A stretch of DNA of 46,577 nt from Verrucomicrobiaceae bacterium (GTDB lineage Bacteria > Verrucomicrobiota > Verrucomicrobiia > Verrucomicrobiales > Akkermansiaceae), in the NCBI GenBank assembly GCA_027487435.1, contig JAIYDP010000016.1, forward strand, positions 1-46,577. The letters are read 5' to 3'. Below the pieces are notes generated by a model, which was not told the DNA's origin, ran no database searches, and saw only the letters and a program-made list of their open reading frames with translations. Positions 24,912 to 33,941 of the stretch are shown in pieces. Each line of letters begins with the position of its first letter. Positions within the stretch are counted from its first letter, which is position 1. A program made the translations under genes and the position numbers.

Positions 24912-27905
24912 ATGAAATTGAACCCCAAAACTTTATCGTTTCTCTCAGGCATTTGTGCTCTGATGCTCGCAGTCGCTCCCCACAATGCAAACGCCCAGGG
25001 AACGGACTTAAACCAATTGGTCAATTCTTCCCTCGTGATGATGGAAGGTGGCAAATGGAGCGATGCGCTTCAGCTTTTAGAGAAAGCTACGGCATTGCCT
25101 AACGCAAAGCTGATCTATGGTTCCAGATTTGGTGTGATTTGGTATCGCAAAGGCATCTGCTTTAGCAAGTTGGCGAAGTACGATGATGCGATCAAATGCT
25201 ATCAAACCTGCTATCGCGAGTATGCTCCCGACCAAGATGGTGGCGGCAATGTTTATCACAAACTCGCCTTGCTAAAGTGGGGCGAAGCGGCGCAAGCAGC
25301 AGAACAATACGAAGAAGCAATTCGCCAATACAAAGCATTCATTACCGAGCGCAGCAAGGAGCGCGGAAAAGATCCCTATTCCCGGGGCGGCTACTACATC
25401 AATCTTGCGATTTGTCATTTCAAGCTAGGTAAGCTGAAGGAAGGTGTAGAGAACCTAGAAATTGCCATCAAAAATCGTGATGTTTTTCCGACACCTGACG
25501 CAGGTATCGCGGCTGGCTTCCAAGGTTTTGTGGGTGCGGTCATTGAAAAACGTAATGAGCAAGCACTGTTGGATTTCCTGACCAAAAACCGTTCCGATAT
25601 TACCATTGAGCCGTTTGAAATGGCGGAATACAATTCGCTCTACCTCAAGCTCGCGCACAATGCATACACAGCGCAAATGGAGCGTGCGGCCATTGCTCTC
25701 TATCAAATGGTTTCGAATTATGATGTGACCATCGAGGATCTGCAGGTTCGTCTTGCCTCCTTGGGTAGTCGCAAAGGTGTGGCCGATGGCTCACGCACAA
25801 TCGTTGCGGAAAAGCTCAAAACGAGTGAAGCGAACTTGAAGAAAATGCAACAGGAAAACAAATTTCCTGAATGCACTCAGTTGCTATCCATGGCTTACAT
25901 CCATGAAACCAATGGTAATCCTCGGGGTGCTTACGCCGCTTATGAAATCATCGAGCAGATGTTTCCGAAGCACCCCAAGCGCGAAAGCAATCTCTTCCAA
26001 CTCGTCCGCACCAGTTCGGTGATTGGCGAGGTGATGACTACCGAGAAATACGGTCAAATTTTCCTCAATACCTATCCTGACTCCGAGCACGTTCCCGCAG
26101 TTCAGCGCATGATGTTGACCTCGTTGTTTTTCGAGGGAGAATACAAAAAGTGCATCGAAGTAGCCTCGGTAGTCATCGAAAAAGTGGCGAAAGGCAGCGA
26201 ACAACATGACATGTGTTTGCATGTTCTGGGAGGTTCTTATTACTATGACGGTCAATACGAACTGGCTCTACCCTACCTGGATCAACATGCCAGCGAATAC
26301 AAGACCTCTAAATTCCGTCAAGCTGCCCTGTTCTTCCAAGGATCCAACCTCGTCAAGTTGCAGGAGTTCCAAAAAGGTGCGGTGTTGCTCGATGCGTTCC
26401 TGAAGGAATTTCCTGAGCCCGACAAGAATCCGTTCTTGGCTTTTGCCTTGTTTGACCGAGCCAATTGTCATTACGCAGAAAGCGAGTATCAACCAGCCTT
26501 GACGGTTCTTAACCGGATTGAAAAAGATTTCCCAACGACCGAAGTCTTGGATTTGACCTTCAACTTGAAAGGCAACGTGTTGCTTTCCGAAAAAGATCCC
26601 AAAGGTGCTGAGCAATATTACCTCAAAGGGATCGAAGTCGCGACCAAACGTGGCAATACGATGGTAGCAGGCGAGGCAGTGTATTTCTTGATCGCAATGA
26701 TCGGTGATAAGGAGAACGGCAAAGACGGCAATCCTGAAATCAAGCGTGCCGTGCCATGGATCGATACCTACTGGAAAGATTATGCCGTTGGTTCACCATA
26801 CCGATCCCAGGCCGCAGTTGCTGGCATTTATGCCTTGGATTCCGTAGGTCGCGGTGATGAAGGACTTGAACGCATCCGCGATGTGATTGCGGAAATGGCG
26901 GGTGATCCCTCCGCTCGTGGCTTGGAAGAGTGCATCAATTCTTACACCGAGTTTTACCTCACCAAGCACTCTGCAGATGAACTCAAGGCGCATTATTACG
27001 AATTTCCCAAAATTCAATTCAAAGACGCTGTCGCCCGCGCCTTGCTGCGCATGGCGGTGATCGGAGTCTTCGAAGAAGAACTCAAGAAGGCCAAGGATGA
27101 AACTGCAAGAACCAAAGCCGAAGCAAATGTAAAAACGCTGTTTCGCGAGCTGAAGTCCGACTTTGAAGTCAAGCAACTCACAAACTACATCTTGGTGCGC
27201 GTTGGTGATTTCATTCGTGAAAAAACGGGTTCTCCGCGCGAAGCTTTGGATTACTATTCTGAGGCCTTGAGTCGCAAAAATGGCGGTTATGAAATGGAAG
27301 CAATGTTTGGCCGTGCTGATGTCCTAGCGCGTAGCAATAGCAAAGCAGACATGGATGCTGCGTTGATCGACTTGAAAGCCATTTTTGAAAAGTCGGAAGA
27401 AAAGAAACATAAGGAAAAGTCTCTGGCACGAATGGTCGAAGTCTATGCGGCGAAAGGCGATTGGGCTCAAGCCAACGAAGCAGCCAAACGTTTCCTTGCC
27501 AAAGAAAACAATTTCAACAGCCCTAGCTTGAGGCCGAGTGTGAGCTTCCTGTTGGCGCAGTCGTATGAGAAAGATGGCAAAATTGCTGATGCGATCTTCA
27601 GCTATGCGAGCATTTGGAGCGGAAACTTGCGTGGTTCGATTTCGTTCTCTGCCCCAGCTTGCAAACGTTGGATGGAGCTTCTCAAGGAAAGAAATCAACC
27701 TGCTACCGATAAAAATCCTGCGGATCTGCAAGGTGCTTACGACAACGGCTACCTCTATGTTGACTCGACACGGCCCTTGCTAACCAAGATGACGGAAGCC
27801 GAAAAGGTTCTCTGGTCAGAGGTCGAAGAATTCGTCAAAGAATTGGAAATCGCTCCTGGTGTCAAATCCAAGGCGCAGCAGAAGAAAGAACGGGAAAACC
27901 AATAA
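24912..27905 (+). CDS. Large secreted tetratricopeptide-repeat protein
   Basis: The start is at MKLNPKTLSFLSG…, giving a signal peptide ending near ANAQG; 22 codons of open frame upstream are rejected. The protein has 997 residues. Repeated helix-pair units are visible throughout, for example WYRKGICFSKLAKYDDAIKC, YINLAICHFKLGKLKEGVEN, HVLGGSYYYDGQYELALPYL and LFDRANCHYAESEYQPALTV. It belongs to the periplasm and may be the load or scaffold driven by the ExbB/ExbD motor upstream, as in Tol/Ton-like clusters that end in YbgF-type TPR proteins. The gene is intact and the C-terminus is Lys/Glu-rich. Confidence 0.88.
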   Translation: MKLNPKTLSFLSGICALMLAVAPHNANAQGTDLNQLVNSSLVMMEGGKWSDALQLLEKATALPNAKLIYGSRFGVIWYRKGICFSKLAKYDDAIKCYQTCYREYAPDQDGGGNVYHKLALLKWGEAAQAAEQYEEAIRQYKAFITERSKERGKDPYSRGGYYINLAICHFKLGKLKEGVENLEIAIKNRDVFPTPDAGIAAGFQGFVGAVIEKRNEQALLDFLTKNRSDITIEPFEMAEYNSLYLKLAHNAYTAQMERAAIALYQMVSNYDVTIEDLQVRLASLGSRKGVADGSRTIVAEKLKTSEANLKKMQQENKFPECTQLLSMAYIHETNGNPRGAYAAYEIIEQMFPKHPKRESNLFQLVRTSSVIGEVMTTEKYGQIFLNTYPDSEHVPAVQRMMLTSLFFEGEYKKCIEVASVVIEKVAKGSEQHDMCLHVLGGSYYYDGQYELALPYLDQHASEYKTSKFRQAALFFQGSNLVKLQEFQKGAVLLDAFLKEFPEPDKNPFLAFALFDRANCHYAESEYQPALTVLNRIEKDFPTTEVLDLTFNLKGNVLLSEKDPKGAEQYYLKGIEVATKRGNTMVAGEAVYFLIAMIGDKENGKDGNPEIKRAVPWIDTYWKDYAVGSPYRSQAAVAGIYALDSVGRGDEGLERIRDVIAEMAGDPSARGLEECINSYTEFYLTKHSADELKAHYYEFPKIQFKDAVARALLRMAVIGVFEEELKKAKDETARTKAEANVKTLFRELKSDFEVKQLTNYILVRVGDFIREKTGSPREALDYYSEALSRKNGGYEMEAMFGRADVLARSNSKADMDAALIDLKAIFEKSEEKKHKEKSLARMVEVYAAKGDWAQANEAAKRFLAKENNFNSPSLRPSVSFLLAQSYEKDGKIADAIFSYASIWSGNLRGSISFSAPACKRWMELLKERNQPATDKNPADLQGAYDNGYLYVDSTRPLLTKMTEAEKVLWSEVEEFVKELEIAPGVKSKAQQKKERENQ

Positions 27906-27935
27906 TTCACGCAACACCAGATTGAAACATTATTT

Positions 27936-28937
27936 ATGAAAACATTACCTCAGATCTTTGTCGCTGCGACCCTGTTGATTTTTTCTTCACCCAAGCTTCA
28001 TGGCCAAGCTGCCGCTGGCGGGGTGGTCACTTTTACTCCTGGTCAAGCACCAGCGATGTTGATTTATGAAGATGAGCCTGCGGTCACGGTGTATATCGTG
28101 AATTCGAATGCCACGACCATTCTTTACAAAACGACGCCTATGGCCTCGGAGAATTCTCCTCAGCTTAAGCTGACCGAAGTTCAGTCGGTCTATCTTTTCG
28201 AGCCCAAGCCTTACACTCAGGCAATGGAGCTTTATCAAGCTCGCAAATATGCAGAAGCTATGCCGCTTTTCGCCAAGGTGAGCGAAGATTACAAGTTTAC
28301 CAAAGCCTTGCCGAATAACTTCTTCCTGCTTGGTGGCTTTTATCAAATGGAATGCATGCGCCGCCTGGGAGATCTCGAGGCGCTATCCAAGGCCGCTGCC
28401 GAATATGATAGCCGTGCTCTGACACGTCCGTTGCTGCAACGCCAATTCGAGCTCTACGCCTTATGGGATGCTGTAAGAACGAAATCGTGGGATCGCGTGA
28501 TTGCCGTAGGTGAAGAGCGTTACAAGGAGCGTCAACCTGGTTACCAGCGTGCACAAATTGCCTTTTGCTTGGGTCAAGCGTACGAGGCACAAAAAAAATC
28601 ATCCAAGGCTTTGAATGCTTACAATATGGCACTGATCGCAGATGTGGGCGCTACTCATGAGCTTGCAGAGCAGGCTGCTATCGCCGTGATGCGAATTCAT
28701 TGGGCCGATGAAGCCGTGCAAATGGCGATGAAGAATTGGGGCACAGAGGATGAAGAAAAGAATTCCAGTGGTCGTATCAGTTTAGTCGAAGCTGGTGCGA
28801 TGGCAGGTCTCTATCAATTTTTTCTTGGAGACGGCAAACCTTTGCCAAGCCAATACAATATTTTGCTAAAATACAAACCAGAAGTGGTGAAACCTGAGCC
28901 TGCTGCTGATGAAGCAGCGGAGCCAGAGAAAAAGTAA
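27936..28937 (+). CDS. Secreted TPR-like protein of the Exb cluster
   Basis: This 333-residue protein has a signal peptide (MKTLPQIFVAATLLIFSSPKLHGQ). After a beta-rich N-terminal segment (ILYKTTPMASENSPQLKLTEVQ), TPR-like helices follow (AMELYQARKYAEAMPLFAKV, IAFCLGQAYEAQKKSSKALN). The end is acidic and Pro-rich (KPEPAADEAAEPEKK). It lies 30 bp after the large TPR gene and probably shares its transcript. The role is inferred as a second periplasmic adaptor of the motor complex. Confidence 0.8.
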   Translation: MKTLPQIFVAATLLIFSSPKLHGQAAAGGVVTFTPGQAPAMLIYEDEPAVTVYIVNSNATTILYKTTPMASENSPQLKLTEVQSVYLFEPKPYTQAMELYQARKYAEAMPLFAKVSEDYKFTKALPNNFFLLGGFYQMECMRRLGDLEALSKAAAEYDSRALTRPLLQRQFELYALWDAVRTKSWDRVIAVGEERYKERQPGYQRAQIAFCLGQAYEAQKKSSKALNAYNMALIADVGATHELAEQAAIAVMRIHWADEAVQMAMKNWGTEDEEKNSSGRISLVEAGAMAGLYQFFLGDGKPLPSQYNILLKYKPEVVKPEPAADEAAEPEKK

Positions 28938-28971
28938 TGATTCGTCGAGTTTCGCTTCTGCCGATGAGCCG

Positions 28972-29946
28972 ATGAACCCGACACTCGAGATGGGTCGCAA
29001 GGTGATCCGTATGGAAGCTGAGGCGTTGCTACAGATGTCGCAACGCCTCGATGAGTGTTTCGGCGAGGCCGTGACGCTGATGCGATTCGCTGTAGAGGCG
29101 AAGGCGAAAATCGTCGTCGTCGGGGTGGGAAAATCAGGCAATGTGGGCCATAAAATTGTCGCAACCTTGAATTCGACGGGTGCCACGGCTGTCATGCTGC
29201 ATTCTCAAAACGCCTTGCATGGTGATCTTGGTGTCGTTTCTGAGGGCGATGTGATTTTGGCCTTATCGTATTCCGGTGAAACCGCCGAGTTGTTACTGGT
29301 GTTGCCTCATCTCAAACGAGCTTGTTCTGGGCTGATTGCGATCACGGGAAAGTCGGGTTCGACCCTTGCGGAGCATGCTGATGTTGTGCTTGATTCGTCC
29401 GTGGAGCGCGAAGCCTGTCCGTTGGATTTGGCTCCGACATCTTCTTCCACCGCAATGTTGGTGATGGGAGATGCCTTGGCGATGGCTCTGCTTGATGCGC
29501 GAGGTTTCACGGAAGAAGATTTTGCCCGTTATCACCCTGGCGGCAGCTTGGGACGTGCTTTGTTAACGAAGGTAGCCGATATCATGCGTAGCGGAGAAGC
29601 GATGGCGCAAGTTGCGGAATCAGCAACGGTGGCGGACGCATTGCTGGCAATGACCAAGGCTCGCTCGGGTGCTTGCGTGGTGACATGTGCCGACGGGACT
29701 TTAGCAGGAGTTTTTACCCATGGTGATTTTGTTAGAGCCTTTCAGCGTGAGCCGATGATTGGCGAGCGCGATGTTGCAGACTTCATGACGCGCCGACCTG
29801 TGACTGTTTTGGCATCGGCCTTGGCGGTGCAGGCGGTGAATATGATCGGCTCGCATCGCATCGATGATGTGGTCGTGCTGGGTGACGCAGGGCAGCCCGT
29901 TGGGTTGGTCGATACTCAGGACTTAGCTCGCTTGCGCCTGGTGTGA
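28972..29946 (+). CDS. kdsD: Arabinose-5-phosphate isomerase (KdsD/KpsF family)
   Basis: The start at MNPTLEMGRKVIRMEA gives 324 residues, matching the usual ~325; an alternative start at 28909 would overlap the preceding gene. The N-terminal SIS domain shows VVVGVGKSGNVGHKI and LALSYSGETAELL. Two C-terminal CBS domains follow (ADIMRSGEAMAQV…, DFMTRRPVTVLAS…). The enzyme converts ribulose-5-phosphate to arabinose-5-phosphate, the first step to Kdo of lipopolysaccharide, which implies a Gram-negative outer membrane. The stop overlaps the GTG start of the CLC gene (GTGA). Confidence 0.94.
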   Translation: MNPTLEMGRKVIRMEAEALLQMSQRLDECFGEAVTLMRFAVEAKAKIVVVGVGKSGNVGHKIVATLNSTGATAVMLHSQNALHGDLGVVSEGDVILALSYSGETAELLLVLPHLKRACSGLIAITGKSGSTLAEHADVVLDSSVEREACPLDLAPTSSSTAMLVMGDALAMALLDARGFTEEDFARYHPGGSLGRALLTKVADIMRSGEAMAQVAESATVADALLAMTKARSGACVVTCADGTLAGVFTHGDFVRAFQREPMIGERDVADFMTRRPVTVLASALAVQAVNMIGSHRIDDVVVLGDAGQPVGLVDTQDLARLRLV

Positions 29947-31193
29947 AAGAAGAGCGAGTCGTATCCATTTTTGCCAAGCCAAAATTTTGGTTGTCGTGGA
30001 TGGTGCTGTGTCTCGTGTGCGGAGGATCCGGCGCATTGTTTGTGAGTTCTCTAGGGTTCGTCACACGGCTGAGTTCCTCGCATCCTTGGCTGTTGTTTTT
30101 TTTGCCATTGAGTGGCATGATGGTGCATGCTCTATATCGTTGGGATCAGAAAAGGACTTCTGCCGATGAGTTGCCTGCCTGTGGTGGAGGAGGAAGCCTT
30201 GCGTGGGTCTTGCGTGGGGGATCACTGCGTTTGCGAGCATCACTAGCGCCGTTGATATTTTTGGGAACTTTGCTGACCCATTTGTGCGGTGGGTCGGCGG
30301 GGCGCGAGGGCACGGCATTGCAGATGGGTGGGGGAATGGCTGCGGCAGTGGGGCGGGGGCGCGATGATTTCCTTGAGCATCGTCTGTTAACAGCTTGCGG
30401 GATGGCGGGCTGTTTCGCAGCAGTCTTTGGCACGCCATGGGCCGCTGCGGTATTTTGTTGGGAGCTTACCCGATGGAGCGTCGAGTTGCGCAAGGGCTTA
30501 CTGCTGATTCTGATAACGGCATTTTCTGCCGATGCGATATGCCACGCCTGCGGAGTCAAACATACTGATTTTGCATCCTTGCTGCCGAGCGAGCCACTGC
30601 CCTGGAGCTCCCCCCAATGGTGGGTGACGTGTGTATTGCTAATGGGGATTTGCGCTGCTGCGGTGTGGATCTTTGACATATCGATGAATGCTTGGAAGCG
30701 TGCGCTCTCGCGGTGGGTAAAAAAGTCCTGGCTGCATCCAGTGATTGGCGGTGTTGTGGTGATCGCATTGGCATTTCTCTTTGGTGCGGAAGACTACTTG
30801 GGGCTCGGAGTGGATGCGAGACGCAGTGGCGGGGTCTCTGTAACATCGGCATTTTCTAGCGATGGTGCTGAGTGGTGGAGTTGGCTGGCGAAGTTACTCT
30901 TTACGGTAGTCACATTGGGCAGTGGCTTTAAAGGAGGTGAAGTCACCCCCTTGTTTTTCGTGGGTGCCACCGCAGGCAATGCTGTGGCAGAGTTCATGCA
31001 AGCTCCTGTGGCCAACATTGCCGCCGCTGGGATGACCGCGGTTTTTGCTGCGGCAAGTCGCTGCCCTGTGGCGTGTGTTTTGATGGGCTGTGAGTTATTT
31101 GGCTGGCAGCAGGCACCGTTGCAGATGCTGATTTGCTTTGGTGCCTTTTTCATGGCTCGTAAGAAAGGCATCTACGATGGTGCAATGCCATGA
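29943..31193 (+). CDS. CLC family anion transporter, resembling the fluoride (CLC-F) subtype
   Basis: This 416-residue membrane protein has a GTG start overlapping the kdsD stop. It carries the glutamate motif GREGT at residues 120-124 (E122 is the expected proton/gating glutamate) within LCGGSAGREGTALQMGG, and a late GSGFKGGEVTPLFFVGA motif corresponding to GxFxP. The standard GSGIP selectivity motif is absent; the region reads CGGGGSLAW. Loss of GSGIP together with GREGT is, as I recall, typical of CLC-F fluoride/proton antiporters, although their usual GNNLI-like motif is not clear either. No CBS domains. The final stop codon lies inside a palindromic repeat that begins at 31189, so the natural C-terminus may have been altered. 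Family is certain; subtype is inferred. Confidence 0.85.
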   Translation: MKEERVVSIFAKPKFWLSWMVLCLVCGGSGALFVSSLGFVTRLSSSHPWLLFFLPLSGMMVHALYRWDQKRTSADELPACGGGGSLAWVLRGGSLRLRASLAPLIFLGTLLTHLCGGSAGREGTALQMGGGMAAAVGRGRDDFLEHRLLTACGMAGCFAAVFGTPWAAAVFCWELTRWSVELRKGLLLILITAFSADAICHACGVKHTDFASLLPSEPLPWSSPQWWVTCVLLMGICAAAVWIFDISMNAWKRALSRWVKKSWLHPVIGGVVVIALAFLFGAEDYLGLGVDARRSGGVSVTSAFSSDGAEWWSWLAKLLFTVVTLGSGFKGGEVTPLFFVGATAGNAVAEFMQAPVANIAAAGMTAVFAAASRCPVACVLMGCELFGWQQAPLQMLICFGAFFMARKKGIYDGAMP

Positions 31194-31252
31194 AACGCCA
31201 TGCACATCAAAGCCTAGCAGCAAATGTCTAGCGCTCGATTTCGGATCTCGGG
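31189..31252 (+). repeat. Palindromic interspersed element, right-half copy
   Basis: From GCCATGAAACGCC to the terminal TTTCGGATCTCGGG (31239-31252) this stretch matches the right half of the full copies at 6017-6188 and 42043-42201. The left half is missing. The TGA in GCCATGAAACGCC is the stop codon of the CLC gene. Confidence 0.85.
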
Positions 31253-31262
31253 ATTAAAAAAA

Positions 31263-33941
31263 TCACGGATCAAAAGGCGATGGGGGATCACTCCACTGTT
31301 CGAGAAATGTTTGCCAATGCGTGCGCAATGACGATTCATCACCATGAATCATGGCAATGGATGCTCGGTGAAATGCCGAGCCCGCGTAGGGAAGTTTGCG
31401 GCTCTCCTCTGTCCGCAATACCAAAAGTGGATCCTTCTCGGTGGGCGTGCGCAGCAGCAGCATGTCCACCAAGTCGGCGAATTTTTTTTCAAGAAATTGA
31501 GGTTTCGCTTCGTCAGCTCTGCGGTGAAGAGATAGTGGCGTGCCGAACTCCATGACTGGGCGGTCATCGGTGTTGATGGCGTATTTTTCGAAGAAGTCTT
31601 TCGATCCGCTGAGGTTGCCGCCGTAAAAAAATAAAATCGTTTGTTCGTTGGTGGGGAGCATCAATTGAAACAGATCGCTGGGAGTTGCGCCTTCCACAGC
31701 TTCGCGCTTAGACGGTTCCGCGTCCAGAGAGCATGCGGCTAGAGGGGTGAGATCGGCATGTCCCACCAAAGCCGCCATTTCGGATCCTGGCTGGAAATTG
31801 CCCCGCCATAAACTCACTTGCGGAAATACTGCAAGCATCGTCTTGGCGATGATGCCAAATTCTCGTTCGGAAAGCTGATACAGCGGTAGCCATTGAACAA
31901 ATACGCCACCGGACTTTAATCTCCTTTTTACGGATTGAAAATGCTCAAGGCTGTAGAGATTTCCTGTTCCGCGTCGATACGGAAGAAACAAATCTGCATT
32001 GATCATCGCGTACGTTTGATCTGTGCCCATCAAATGATTGCGTCCATCTGCGGTCAATACCTTCGCTCGTGGGTCGGAATATAGCCCGTTGGTGTAGTCT
32101 TTGATCTGTTCTTTTGTGTGTGTTTTTCTATACGTGTCTTCAGCAAAATATTTCCGAGAAGCCTTTACCACGTTCGGTGAAAGCTCGCAGGCGGTCACTT
32201 CAGAAATCCGTGGAAATGAAGTGCGATCTAGCGCCTCACCAGCCGTGATGCCTGTGCCCATTCCTAGGAAAAACACCCGATCAGTCTCGGGAAATGCAAG
32301 CAACGGAAGCCGCGCTTGATGCATTTGCCAAGCATAGGCACCGGTGGATCCTAAGCTGTAATTTGCGTTAATTTTGATGGCAATTTCGTCGCGTGAATCT
32401 TTTACAACCGATACGGTGCAGTCGCTTCCTTCCCACACATCGAGAATGGTATCTTTTTTCCCATCGCCATCAAACGTGACCGCGCTAGGCAGCGACTTGG
32501 GATGGAATAATGTAAATGCGAGCAACAGCATCAGTGCTCCAATTCCTTTCCACGCGACGCAGATCCAATGGCTCGATGCAGGCACCAAGATCGCTACCAA
32601 AAGATAAATCGCCGCCACACATTGCATGGATGCCCACAACCCGAAATTCTCTAACAGAAAAAATCCTGCCACCAGTGATCCAGCAATCGCCCCTATCGTA
32701 TTGATCGCCGACAACTGACCTATGCTCCACCCCGGCGTGTTCGAATAGCGCTCCTCACCCTTCATCAACAACGGAAACACCGCGCCCAAGATCAAGCAAC
32801 AGGGACCAATCGTAAGAAAACACGTGCCGAACAATCGCATGATATACATAGCCAAGGAATAATCCGTCGCCAACATGGTAAAATCACTCGTATGCCACAA
32901 AAACACCCGCGGCAGAAAACAGAGCGACGCTCCACCGAGAACTAAGAACATCACCATCGTCTGTGAAACGGGCCATCGTCCACGCGCAAAGCGTCCCGCA
33001 AGGACCGATCCTAGTGCGAGGCATACCAACACCACGATCAAGATCGAGGAAAACGCATAAACCGAGTTCTCGTGGACCTGCGCCATCATCCGCGTCCAGA
33101 TCACTTCCAAAGCCAGGAGTTGAAATCCCGAAAAAAATGCCAAACCACGAATCACCCACCGCGAAAGCGGCATTCCCGCATCGTTGAAACCACGCTGGTC
33201 CCTCGGCACATCCGCGACACACTCGACAAGATCCGTGCCTTCGTTCTTGCGAGATAAGACAAACGCCAATACCCCCGCCAAAGAAGATGCCGCCATCGCA
33301 ACAACGCAGGTGTTACGCACACCGCACGTGCGGATCAGCAAAAATGCAGCAGCAAACGCACCACACGCCGCACCAAGTGTGTTTACCGCATACAAGGTGG
33401 TTCCCATACGCCCCAAGGTCGATTTGCCACGAATGACAGCCTGACCCACCATTGGCAAGGTTCCTCCCATCAACAAAGCAGCCGGAAAGACCAGCAGCCA
33501 CGTGCCTATCAAGGTAAATGCCACCATGCCCGGCCCAGAGCCATGCCGTTGATACACCATCGGATACCATCGCTCCACAACCGCTGGCGCAGCCATCAAC
33601 AGCAGTCCGCATGCCGAGATCCCCCATTCAAGCCACGCATACGCCCGCATGGGCTTGCCAATCCGTCGTGATCTCGCGCCCCAACACCAGCCTCCCGCTG
33701 CTAAACCTGCGAAAAATACCGCCAAGGTCAATGCCGCCGCCTGCGAGCGATTGCCAAACAATAACCCTAACTGCCTCATCCATAAAATCTGATACACCAA
33801 ACAAGCAAAACCTGACAAACCTAATACCGCCCACAGCAGCCACCCACTGATTCGGTCGCGCTCCGCCATCACTTCAGTTGCTACAGGAGCCACCACAGGC
33901 TGCTGCACGCCTTTTCTTCCTGAATTCCCCTTTCGCTTCAT
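31263..33941 (-). CDS. Fused integral membrane / spermidine-synthase-like protein
   Basis: The start at MKRKGNSGRKGVQQ gives 892 residues and follows a purine-rich GGTGGTGGCGG; the frame is open 29 codons upstream. The N-terminal ~two thirds hold many membrane helices (WLLWAVLGLSGFACLVYQILWM, LTLAVFFAGLAAGGW, FSGFQLLALEVIWTRMM), an arrangement found in spermidine-synthase fusion proteins. The C-terminal part has a Rossmann methyltransferase/spermidine-synthase-like fold (RVFFLGMGTGITAGEAL, VTACELSPNVVKASRKYF, VLTADGRNHL). True polyamine synthesis is doubtful, because such membrane fusions lack a proven activity and no SpeD gene is near. Transcription leads away from the 21-bp repeat array. 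Confidence 0.85.
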   Translation of the reverse strand: MKRKGNSGRKGVQQPVVAPVATEVMAERDRISGWLLWAVLGLSGFACLVYQILWMRQLGLLFGNRSQAAALTLAVFFAGLAAGGWCWGARSRRIGKPMRAYAWLEWGISACGLLLMAAPAVVERWYPMVYQRHGSGPGMVAFTLIGTWLLVFPAALLMGGTLPMVGQAVIRGKSTLGRMGTTLYAVNTLGAACGAFAAAFLLIRTCGVRNTCVVAMAASSLAGVLAFVLSRKNEGTDLVECVADVPRDQRGFNDAGMPLSRWVIRGLAFFSGFQLLALEVIWTRMMAQVHENSVYAFSSILIVVLVCLALGSVLAGRFARGRWPVSQTMVMFLVLGGASLCFLPRVFLWHTSDFTMLATDYSLAMYIMRLFGTCFLTIGPCCLILGAVFPLLMKGEERYSNTPGWSIGQLSAINTIGAIAGSLVAGFFLLENFGLWASMQCVAAIYLLVAILVPASSHWICVAWKGIGALMLLLAFTLFHPKSLPSAVTFDGDGKKDTILDVWEGSDCTVSVVKDSRDEIAIKINANYSLGSTGAYAWQMHQARLPLLAFPETDRVFFLGMGTGITAGEALDRTSFPRISEVTACELSPNVVKASRKYFAEDTYRKTHTKEQIKDYTNGLYSDPRAKVLTADGRNHLMGTDQTYAMINADLFLPYRRGTGNLYSLEHFQSVKRRLKSGGVFVQWLPLYQLSEREFGIIAKTMLAVFPQVSLWRGNFQPGSEMAALVGHADLTPLAACSLDAEPSKREAVEGATPSDLFQLMLPTNEQTILFFYGGNLSGSKDFFEKYAINTDDRPVMEFGTPLSLHRRADEAKPQFLEKKFADLVDMLLLRTPTEKDPLLVLRTEESRKLPYAGSAFHRASIAMIHGDESSLRTHWQTFLEQWSDPPSPFDP

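Noticed and set aside
29800..29942. A fluoride riboswitch ahead of the CLC gene
   Set aside because: The CLC start overlaps the kdsD stop, leaving no leader, and the kdsD 3' end is coding.
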